Shown here in pieces: positions 27,331-33,908 of a DNA stretch of 64,000 bases. The stretch lies in NCBI GenBank assembly GCA_020633205.1, contig JACKEB010000012.1, forward strand, positions 310,001-374,000, written 5' to 3'. The number at the start of each line of letters is the position of its first letter. Position 1 is the stretch's first letter. The notes beneath the pieces are model-generated. The model made no database searches and was not told where the DNA came from. It saw only the letters and a program-made list of their open reading frames with translations. Source of the stretch: Polyangiaceae bacterium (GTDB taxonomy: Bacteria; Myxococcota_A; Polyangia; Polyangiales; Polyangiaceae). A program made the translations under genes and the position numbers.

Positions 27331-27935
27331 AGCGCGGCATACGCTGAAAATAGCAGTGTTTCGCACAACCCTGTGCAGCTGGCGCGGAATGTTCTTGTGA
27401 GGCTGAAGCGCGTGGGAGCGCGTGGAAGTCGCTGCGGTGACTGACGAGGCGGCGCAGCGTGAGCTTCACATGCGCGGGTGCATCACGAGAGCCGCGCCCC
27501 GTTGCTCTGCGGAAAAGCGTTTGGTCATTCTGTAGGCCCAAGCGCGTCGCCTGTGATGAGATCACACTCGAGTCGAGAGGCGCCTCCACGCGAGTCAGCG
27601 CGTGACGAGTCGGGCGCCCCGATGGACATCCCATAAGCTCCATGGACATTCCATTGGTGTGACAACAAATGTCATAGGTGTGATCCCAAATAGCGTCCAT
27701 GGAGCGGGATGAGGATCTGCGCAAATTTTCTCGTCTAAAGCGTTTGGGGGGGATCTACTCAGTAGAATATATTGACTTGCGTCGACGGAGACGTCGTCAC
27801 GGGTGGGGCGGAAAGTTGAGTTCTTGGTCCCGAGACGAGAGTCACCGCGGACGGTCAACGACTCAGGCAGAGTGGACGTTCGGGAAACACGAACAGCAAA
27901 CGGTTGAGACAGTGACTGAGTTGGGAGTGCATTTG
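27331..27935. other. 605-base intergenic region upstream of the MerR-type gene
   Basis: No convincing gene. The right half is less GC-rich than its surroundings and carries phased direct repeats and an inverted repeat at 27622-27705 (separate entry), then an AT-rich patch around 27763-27772 (TAGAATATATT) that could be a -10 region. The in-frame extension of the MerR gene into this region has an Arg-run composition unlike the protein proper. Confidence 0.5.
27622..27705. promoter_or_regulatory. Phased direct repeats and inverted repeat, candidate operator
   Basis: ATGGACATCCCAT (27622-27634) and ATGGACATTCCAT (27642-27654) are direct repeats 20 bases apart, with one mismatch. GGTGTGA occurs at 27656-27662 and 27677-27683, 21 bases apart. 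GCTCCATGGAC (27637-27647) and GTCCATGGAGC (27695-27705) are exact reverse complements. Repeats set two helical turns apart face the same side of the DNA, as expected for dimers binding side by side. The nearest regulator gene is the MerR-type gene at 27936. That it binds here is inference. Confidence 0.5.
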
Positions 27936-28466
27936 ATGGGGGGCGAGCTCAGTGGAGTCTTGGACGATGACGCGCTCGTGCGGGTCGAAGCGCGCTTTGC
28001 CAAGGGCATGACGTCGGGAGAGATCCTGGAGCTGTTTGCGAGCTACGACATCGCGCTGAGTGAGGCCACCTTACGTAAGTACGTTCAGCTCGGGCTGCTT
28101 CCTCGCAGCGTGCGCGTGGGTCGCAAGGGCAAGCATCGCGGCTCCCAAGGGATCTACCCGGTGAGCGTGGTGCGCCAGATCCAGCGCATCAAAGAGATGA
28201 TGGCTGAGAGCTACACCATCGAGCAAATTCAGCGCGAGTTCCTGTTCATGCGCGGGGACCTCGAGCAGCTGGAGCGCACGCTGGGAAGCATCTTCGAGAC
28301 CTTGGATCGCGTGATGGACGAACGCCGCGCGGATCCGATCGCCCAAGCGGCGGTAGCAGAGATGAATGAAGCCAAGGGCCTGGGCGCCAGCCTGGTCAAT
28401 CGGCTGTCAAATATCGAGAAGCGGCTTACCTCGCGCTCTCAGATCCGGAGCGTGGCGGCGTCTTGA
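27936..28466 (+). CDS. MerR-type DNA-binding protein
   Basis: 176 residues from the ATG at 27936, with GGGAG about ten bases upstream. The MerR-like winged helix covers residues 24-100 (GMTSGEILELFASYD, SEATLRKYVQLGLLP, then QRIKEMMAESYTIEQIQREF). A basic wing lies between them (RVGRKGKHRGSQG). A C-terminal coiled region (about 100-165) likely dimerises. No effector domain such as B12 or metal-binding Cys is present. It lies 245 bases before the sigma-region-4 gene on the same strand and downstream of a repeat-rich region, so autoregulation or control of its neighbour is plausible. Confidence 0.8.
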   Translation: MGGELSGVLDDDALVRVEARFAKGMTSGEILELFASYDIALSEATLRKYVQLGLLPRSVRVGRKGKHRGSQGIYPVSVVRQIQRIKEMMAESYTIEQIQREFLFMRGDLEQLERTLGSIFETLDRVMDERRADPIAQAAVAEMNEAKGLGASLVNRLSNIEKRLTSRSQIRSVAAS

Positions 28467-28710
28467 GACGCCTACTTTTCAGAGCTTTGATGAACTAGCG
28501 AGTGGGGATTGGGTTCGGAACACGGCGGGAACGTGGTCCGAGTTGAACGAAGCGGTTCCCCAGGGCAAGGCAAACAGGGAGTTCGCGCCAGAGAGTGCGC
28601 GAGAGCGGGATCCCACAGAACGTAGTCAGAGCGGGACTCTGAGTGCGATCGGGGATCGTGCGTCCTAGCGTCAGGCAGCGCAGGACCAAAAACAGCGGAG
28701 CACGGCGGAA
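28467..28710. other. Intergenic region before the sigma-region-4 gene
   Basis: 244 bases, no gene seen. CGATC-GGG-GATCG (28646-28658) is a 13-base palindrome 53 bases before the ATG at 28711 and may be an operator. Confidence 0.35.
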
Positions 28711-29409
28711 ATGGAAATCAAGGAAGCAAATCTGGTCACGGAGGGCGCGACGGCTCTCCAAGAGGAAGAGGAAATCACCCGGGAGCAGCGGCGTTCACGT
28801 CGCAAGCGCGACGTGCGAGCACGCACGATCAGCGTGAAGCGCATGACGAAGCGCGAGCTCGAGATCGGGCGCCTCTTGTACCCCGAGACGGACTACTGGA
28901 AGCCCCGCGCTCGCACTGAGTGCGTCGACGGACCGCGGCCGTGCCCGTTCGTTTCCTGCAAGCATCACCTCTACATCGATGTGTCGCCGCGTACCGGCGC
29001 CATCAAGCTGAACTTCCCTGACCTCGAGGTTTGGGAGATGAACGAGTCTTGTGCCCTCGACATCGCGGATCGCGGCGGCACAACGCTGGAGGACGTAGGA
29101 GCCATCATGAATCTCACCCGTGAGCGCATCCGCCAGGTCGAAGTGAAGGCCCTGGCTAAGATGGAAGCGCTGAACGACATGGAAGCGTTGCGCGAGTACG
29201 TCGACGAAGGTCCTCTGGGCCGTCGCCGGCTGCCGAAGCTCACCGATGACGAGCTGCGCGGTATGAAGGTGAAGCCGGGACGCGGGGGCGCGGTCGCTGA
29301 AAACGACAGTGAGTACTCCGACTCCGACTCCGATTCGGATGACGACTCCGATAACGAGGTCGGAGATACGGCTCGCGCAGTCGACCTCTCCGAGTTCGAC
29401 TCGATGTGA
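28711..29409 (+). CDS. Stand-alone sigma-region-4-like protein with Cys cluster and acidic tail
   Basis: 232 residues. Residues 1-60 are charged and basic. Residues 71-86 hold three Cys and two His (CVDGPRPCPFVSCKHH), a possible metal site. Residues 122-152 match sigma-70 region 4 (TLEDVGAIMNLTRERIRQVE), the helix-turn-helix that reads the -35 box. Regions 2 and 3 are absent, so it cannot be a full sigma factor. The last third has a Ser/Asp run (EYSDSDSDSDDDSDN) at 201-215. Such proteins may act as transcription co-regulators. A bidirectional terminator follows. Confidence 0.82.
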   Translation: MEIKEANLVTEGATALQEEEEITREQRRSRRKRDVRARTISVKRMTKRELEIGRLLYPETDYWKPRARTECVDGPRPCPFVSCKHHLYIDVSPRTGAIKLNFPDLEVWEMNESCALDIADRGGTTLEDVGAIMNLTRERIRQVEVKALAKMEALNDMEALREYVDEGPLGRRRLPKLTDDELRGMKVKPGRGGAVAENDSEYSDSDSDSDDDSDNEVGDTARAVDLSEFDSM

Positions 29410-29456
29410 GCTAACCGCGCGAGTCCCGCTCGCGTCTCTCCAACCAAACAAGGACC

Positions 29457-29497
29457 AAAGGCCCCACGCATCCGCCGAGTGGGGCCTTTCGCTTTTT
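29457..29497. terminator. Bidirectional rho-independent terminator
   Basis: AAAGGCCCCAC and GTGGGGCCTTT form an 11-base stem with an 11-base loop, followed by CGCTTTTT on the plus strand. It lies between two convergent genes, so it can serve both; the A-run and T-run flanks support both directions. Confidence 0.88.
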
Positions 29498-29513
29498 GTG
29501 CGTTGCTACTCCA

Positions 29514-29840
29514 TCAACGCTTGGTGCGCTTTCCGCGCGCAATTTCCGTGGCCAGTGCGTCCAGCGCGGGTCCCCAGAACTGCCGAAATTGGCTTAGCCA
29601 CGCGTCGGCCTCGGCCAGCGCGCGGCCGTCGACGGAGTACAGGCGTCGCGTGCCTTCGGCGCGCACCGAAGCGAAGCCGTTCTCACGCAGCACCTTCAGC
29701 TGCTGGGAGACGGCAGACTGAGTGATGCCGAACTCCTCGGAGATGATCTCCACGACTTGTCCCGAGGCGTGTTCGCCCTGAGCCAAGATCTCCAAGATCC
29801 TGCGCCTGACTGGATCTCCGAGGACATCGAACGCATGCAT
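29514..29840 (-). CDS. ArsR-family transcriptional regulator
   Basis: 108 residues. The winged helix has ArsR landmarks: FDVLGDPVRRRILEIL, then GITQSAVSQQLKVLRENG for the recognition helix and RRLYSVDG for the wing. No metal-binding Cys pair is present, so it belongs to the SRPBCC-associated, metal-independent group. The ATG at 29840 overlaps the stop of the SRPBCC gene (TGATG), so translation is coupled. It probably represses its own operon. Confidence 0.9.
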   Translation of the reverse strand: MHAFDVLGDPVRRRILEILAQGEHASGQVVEIISEEFGITQSAVSQQLKVLRENGFASVRAEGTRRLYSVDGRALAEADAWLSQFRQFWGPALDALATEIARGKRTKR

Positions 29841-30460
29841 CACTCGCCAGTATAAAACGCGATGGTGCGCGCAGTCTTGGCCTTGGCGGTCTCCGGATCT
29901 TCTCCAGCTGCTTCATCTGCCACGCCCCACGCGGCGCCACTACCGCGCACGAAGTCTTTGCCTTCGGGAGACAGCAACCAGGCTTCGCCTTCCGCTGGGC
30001 TCATCGACCATTCGGGATCGGTCATGTGGAGACCGAGTCCGTGGAGCCACAGATCCCAGCCGATGCCAACCGCTCCAGGTCCAAACTTCTTCAGGTGCTC
30101 TTCGCCAATCCCCGCCTTGGTCGCCAAGTGCTCGAGCTGCAAAGTGGCGTGTGCGCCTGCTTGGCCGAGCGTCACGTGCACCCAGCTCGTCCCGCCCATG
30201 ATCTCCCAAGTGAGCTCCAAGCGGCGCGGCGGCTCGCAGCGGGTGATGGTGCCGCTGGCGTTGCCAGTGATCTGGTACTGACCGCCGAGCCTGAAGTCGC
30301 CATCGACCACGGCAAACCAGCGCGCGAGGCGCTCCTTGGTGGTGATCGCCTGCCACAAATCCTCGATGTCGGTGGCGTAGGTGCGGGTCGCAACCGACAC
30401 GATGACTTCCTGCCCCAAGTGCTCGCGATCCTCCACACGACGAAATTCAGCTCCAAACAT
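29840..30460 (-). CDS. SRPBCC/AHSA1-domain protein
   Basis: 206 residues. The ATG at 30460 has a strong AGGAGG site. The fold is a START/Bet v1-like cavity (about 15-150): VATRTYATDIEDLWQAITT, RLARWFAVVDG, LGGQYQITGNASGTI and LELTWEI are typical of AHSA1 proteins. A 55-residue C-terminal helical part follows. ArsR-SRPBCC pairs are very common, and the SRPBCC protein is thought to bind a small hydrophobic ligand. Ligand unknown. Confidence 0.88.
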   Translation of the reverse strand: MFGAEFRRVEDREHLGQEVIVSVATRTYATDIEDLWQAITTKERLARWFAVVDGDFRLGGQYQITGNASGTITRCEPPRRLELTWEIMGGTSWVHVTLGQAGAHATLQLEHLATKAGIGEEHLKKFGPGAVGIGWDLWLHGLGLHMTDPEWSMSPAEGEAWLLSPEGKDFVRGSGAAWGVADEAAGEDPETAKAKTARTIAFYTGE

Positions 30461-30544
30461 GGATGTTCCTCCTGCGAACCGAGTATCATTCGAAACTAAT
30501 ATAAGCAAGAACTACTGTTTGGCTCGTGGGTTGGAGGAGGATTC

Positions 30545-30672
30545 AACCGCCAAGGACGCCAAGAGCGCCAAGATTGTGGGACGTACGCTGCGCGCACCAG
30601 TAGACGCCGTCTCGAGGCGCGCACCACCGCTAGCCCCGATCCCCCTTGGCGTCCTTGGCGCCCTTGGCGGTT
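30545..30672. repeat. 28-bp inverted repeat built from CGCCAAG nonamers
   Basis: The left arm (30545-30572) is AACCGCCAAGGACGCC followed by AAGAGCGCCAAG. The right arm (30645-30672) is its reverse complement at 25 of 28 positions. The spacer is 72 bases. Each arm is itself a nonamer repeat (GCCAAG plus three). I see no gene inside. It may form a long RNA hairpin or be a non-autonomous mobile repeat. A minus-strand CTCACCCCCAAG element follows at 30711-30731. Confidence 0.75.
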
Positions 30673-30757
30673 CCCCTCCTACTTGCGTTGCCGTAGGGAA
30701 CTACTATGTTGGGCTTTTTCTTGGGGGTGAGTGCCGCAGCTACTCGTCGCGCTGCAG

Positions 30758-31840
30758 CTACTCCGGACGCAGCGAAGCGACGGTGCGCAGGAAGTTGCCG
30801 CCGAGGATCTTCTTGATGCGGGTGTCGCTCCAGCCGCGGTCGAGCATCAGCTGCACCAGCTTTGGCAGCTCGAGGCAGCTCTTCATGTCGCTTGGCGGGG
30901 TGATGGCGCCGTCCCAGTCGCTGCCGAGGGAGGCGAAGTCTTCACCCACGCAGTCACAGATGTGCGCCAGGTGGTCGACGATGGCGCTGGCCTTACAGCC
31001 GAACGTCGAGCCGTCGAGGAACGACGACTGGTACATGATGCCGATGGTGCCGCCGGTGTCTGCAATCGCCTTGAGCTGGGGATCCGTCAGGTTACGCCAG
31101 TGCTGGTGCACGGCGTCGATGCCCGTGTGGGTGACGATCAGCGGTTGGGACTTGTCGTGCACTTCGACCGCGTCAAAGAAGCCCTTGCGGCTGATGTGCG
31201 CCAGGTCGACGAAGATGCGCTTCTCGTTCAGGCGCCGCACGTACTCCGCGCCAGCGTGGGTGAGTCCGGTGTCGCCGCCCGCCTTGAGCGGCGAGGAAGT
31301 GACCCCCAGGGTCGACGAAGAGAGGTGTACCAGGGTGATGCGTAAGACCAGATCCTTCGGGATCAGGTCCAGGCTGTCTGGCTTGTAGTCGAGGGCGTTA
31401 CCACCCTGGATACCGACAAACGCCGCATGTTTCCCCGCGGCACGTGCTTCGCGGTACTCGCGGATGTTTTTCACCAGCTGAAACTGCTCCGGCACCTTGG
31501 CGAACCAGGCCTGCAACCGCTGGATGTTCTTCACGAACGCGCGCTCGCGGCTCTTGGCGCTGCGGGTTGGGTTCGTGGTGATCACCCAGATGGCGCCGGT
31601 GAGCTGCGCCTCGAGCATGCGAGGGAAGTCGACCTGGCTGTAGAAGGCGCCCTTGAACAGACCGAGGCCGTGGCGCTTGGTCAGGTCGTAGCCAAAGACG
31701 CGATCCCAAATGAAGCTATCGACGTGCAGGTCGAGCACGTCGGAGTCGAGGTAGAGCTCGATGGCTTCTTTGCTGATGTGGAGCTGGTTCGCCCAGCCGC
31801 CGGGATCACGGCGGTGGTCGGTGAAGGCGAGTCGCGTCAT
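30758..31840 (-). CDS. Peptidase M19 (renal dipeptidase) family protein, bridging Glu replaced
   Basis: 360 residues of the amidohydrolase TIM-barrel. Metal-binding landmarks are DLHVD (His and Asp), DLAHISRKGF (His), LIVTHTG (His) and LGSDWDG (Asp). The bridging Glu of family members, normally in a VEGGH motif, is Gln here: VGIQGGNALD. The following His is Asn. Family enzymes cleave dipeptides, often with D-residues. With the carboxylate lost, the binuclear zinc site may be changed or only half occupied. There is no signal peptide, so it is cytoplasmic. It is transcribed alone. Confidence 0.83.
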   Translation of the reverse strand: MTRLAFTDHRRDPGGWANQLHISKEAIELYLDSDVLDLHVDSFIWDRVFGYDLTKRHGLGLFKGAFYSQVDFPRMLEAQLTGAIWVITTNPTRSAKSRERAFVKNIQRLQAWFAKVPEQFQLVKNIREYREARAAGKHAAFVGIQGGNALDYKPDSLDLIPKDLVLRITLVHLSSSTLGVTSSPLKAGGDTGLTHAGAEYVRRLNEKRIFVDLAHISRKGFFDAVEVHDKSQPLIVTHTGIDAVHQHWRNLTDPQLKAIADTGGTIGIMYQSSFLDGSTFGCKASAIVDHLAHICDCVGEDFASLGSDWDGAITPPSDMKSCLELPKLVQLMLDRGWSDTRIKKILGGNFLRTVASLRPE

Positions 31841-31993
31841 CGGCGGGCATCCTGAAGAAGCCTCACGCCGGCTGCAAGTCGCCGTTCAGATCAGCTGTTG
31901 GCGCGCGTATCACGCTGAGCGACTGGGCAATGGAGTCGCTCAGCGCTCCACGGAGGAAGCGGACAGCTGAGCAGCCGAGGGGCGAGTGCTGTC

Positions 31994-32038
31994 GCCGGTT
32001 TGGGGAGGCTCCCGTCGCGCCTCCCCCCCAAACCCGGC
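31994..32038. repeat. GC-rich hairpin downstream of the ParA partner gene
   Basis: GCCGGTTTGGGGAGGC can pair with GCCTCCCC...AAACCCGGC, with a three-C bulge and a loop of about nine bases. It lies ten bases past the stop at 32048 on the minus strand. No T-run follows, so it may be a rho-dependent or RNA-protecting 3' hairpin. Confidence 0.4.
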
Positions 32039-32047
32039 TGGAGCGTC

Positions 32048-32362
32048 TCAGATCCCTTTCGGGACGCTCTCGAGGTCCACTTCGCTCAGGGCGTAGCGGA
32101 TCAAGGCGCTGCGGTTGGCTTTGGTGAAGCCACGCGCCTTCAGCGTGTCGACCATGTCGTCGAGGCGCTTGAGGTCGTCGGTGTACATCGAGATGCAGAT
32201 CACCTTGTAGTGGGTCGGCTTCTCGGTCTTGGGCACGGCGCGCACGGGCTTTGCGCGCTCCGCGTTCCCCGCGGAATAGAAGGTGGACGAAAGTACGCCC
32301 TCTACTTCGTCGCGGTCTAGCAGCTTGGCAGCTGCCTGTCGGTAGTCGTCTCGATCACTCAC
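32048..32362 (-). CDS. Small ribbon-helix-helix-like partner of ParA
   Basis: 104 residues. The C-terminal part (VICISMYTDDLKRLDDMVDTL, split as VICISMYTDDL and RLDDMVDTLKARG, then ANRSALIRYAL) has the strand-helix-helix layout of MetJ/Arc-type DNA-binding proteins. The N-terminus is charged and disordered. GAGGAGG stands five bases before a GTG at 32362, which I prefer; an ATG at 32380 that overlaps the parA stop (ATGA) is the alternative. ParA ATPases often work with a small DNA-binding partner encoded just downstream, so this is the likely centromere or cargo adaptor. That role is inferred. Confidence 0.7.
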   Translation of the reverse strand: MSDRDDYRQAAAKLLDRDEVEGVLSSTFYSAGNAERAKPVRAVPKTEKPTHYKVICISMYTDDLKRLDDMVDTLKARGFTKANRSALIRYALSEVDLESVPKGI

Positions 32363-32376
32363 CCGGGCCTCCTCAT

Positions 32377-33705
32377 TCATGCTGGCAACGCGATATCCGC
32401 GTCAGAAGTGGTTCGATGAGAGCCCTGGGCAGAGAACTGCTCACTGCTCTCGGGCGCCACCTCGTCGGAGGTCGCACCAAGCTTTGTTTCCGCGAGCAAA
32501 CGCTCGACGATTTGTAGGTAGTCGGTCGCCGCGCTCGACCCCGGCGCGTACTCGAACAGCGTCTTGCCTTGGGCAGGCGCTTCCTTGACCTTGATCGCGG
32601 ATCGCACCGGCGGCAGGCAGCGCTCGCGGAAGTGCTCCCGCAGGGTGTCCAGCGCCTCGTGGCAGATGCGCGCACGGCCATCAAAGAAAGTTGGAAGGAT
32701 CCCCCATAGTTGCACGGGATGATTCAAGAGCTTGTTGACGTGCTTGATGGTGCGCAACACCTGGCGCACGCCGACCAGCGACAGGTAATCGCAGGCGACG
32801 GGGCAGAGCACGGCGTCGCTCAGCACGAGGGCGTTCTGGTTCATCAAGGAGAGGCTCGGCGAGCAGTCGACGACCACGTAGTCGTAGGTGTCGAGCACAC
32901 CTTCGAAGCGCGACGCCAGCACGCGGTCACGCTGCTTGCGCCCTGCGAGGTAGAGCTCCGCAGCGGCTAGAGTCTCGTTCGAGGGCAACACATCGAGGCC
33001 GGGGCGCACCGTCTTCACGGCGTCAGCCACTGGCAGGCCCATCACGAGCACGTGATAGAGCGAGCGCTCCACTGGCAATCCCAGGGAAACTCCCACGTTG
33101 CCTTGGGCGTCCGTGTCCACCAAGAGCACCTTGGCGCCGCGCTCGGCGAGACCCGCGGCGATGGTGACGCTGGTGGTGGTCTTGCCGGTTCCGCCCTTGT
33201 GGTTGAACACCGCGAGGATACGCGGGGCAGAGTCTTTGACGGGCGCCGGAGCAGGCTTCTTCGCTGCCGGGGTCATCTCGATCACCTCGCCACGTGGCGG
33301 GGGAGGCGCTGTGGGGCGCAGCACCGGAGGCAGCTCTTCGTCGCCCTCGGCCTCGGTGTTAGTCGCGGTTTGCTCCGCGTGGATGTCGCCAAGGCGCACG
33401 CCGCGTGCTTCCTCGAGGATTTGCTGGCGGCACTCGCTGGAGCAGGCGTAGCGCCGCTGCTTCTCGACGAACAGCACCTGGCTCGCGAGCTCCAGCTTGA
33501 ACGAAGTCGCGCAGGCGTCACACGAGGTGAGACCGGCGTCTCCCTGAGCGTGACTGTGCTCGAGGCACTGCTGCGAGCAGTAGAAGGCGAAGCTCGCGCG
33601 GGGGCGTCCGGAAGCATCCTGTTCGACTCGCTCCTCCATTTGGTAGCTGAAGCGAGGTTCGAACTCCGACCCGCACACACCGCAGATCTTCTGAATACCA
33701 GCCAT
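32377..33705 (-). CDS. ParA-family ATPase with N-terminal double zinc finger
   Basis: 442 residues. Residues 1-110 hold two Cys clusters, CGVC with CSQQC and CDAC with CSSEC, which should bind two zincs. A Pro-rich linker follows (110-160). The ATPase domain (about 160-410) has the deviant Walker A NHKGGTGKTTTSV, Walker A' VDTDAQGN and Walker B YDYVVVDCSPSL. The last 30 residues are disordered. ParA proteins bind nonspecific DNA as ATP dimers and position chromosomes, plasmids or protein clusters. Fusion to zinc fingers and a small partner downstream suggest positioning of a protein cargo. No parS-like repeat was seen, so this is not clearly the chromosomal parABS. Confidence 0.85.
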   Translation of the reverse strand: MAGIQKICGVCGSEFEPRFSYQMEERVEQDASGRPRASFAFYCSQQCLEHSHAQGDAGLTSCDACATSFKLELASQVLFVEKQRRYACSSECRQQILEEARGVRLGDIHAEQTATNTEAEGDEELPPVLRPTAPPPPRGEVIEMTPAAKKPAPAPVKDSAPRILAVFNHKGGTGKTTTSVTIAAGLAERGAKVLLVDTDAQGNVGVSLGLPVERSLYHVLVMGLPVADAVKTVRPGLDVLPSNETLAAAELYLAGRKQRDRVLASRFEGVLDTYDYVVVDCSPSLSLMNQNALVLSDAVLCPVACDYLSLVGVRQVLRTIKHVNKLLNHPVQLWGILPTFFDGRARICHEALDTLREHFRERCLPPVRSAIKVKEAPAQGKTLFEYAPGSSAATDYLQIVERLLAETKLGATSDEVAPESSEQFSAQGSHRTTSDADIALPA

Positions 33706-33821
33706 GCCTGAGATCCTCCTCGCGCCCCCCAGAGCCGTTTCCGGGGTTATCGAAGCGCAGGACCTCGGATGTCATGGTCTCGGGGATCGGGCCAAGTTTA
33801 TGCAAGTGCGTGGGAGCCTAC

Positions 33822-33860
33822 AAAACACCACGACCCAGGCCATTTCTGCGGCCTGGGTCG
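33822..33860 (-). terminator. Rho-independent terminator after purH
   Basis: CGACCCAGGCC and GGCCTGGGTCG form an 11-base stem with an eight-base loop. On the minus strand TGGTGTTTTG follows. It lies about 50 bases past the purH stop at 33909 and upstream of the parA start. Confidence 0.85.
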
Positions 33861-33908
33861 CTGTTTTCAGGGCTGCCAACCGACTGCAGCGGCTCAGCAA
33901 GAACCAGC

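Noticed and set aside
30381..31388. Frame including a KDAKSAK-type stretch across the inverted repeat
   Set aside because: The peptide pattern comes from the nonamer repeat and most of the frame is antisense to the M19 gene.
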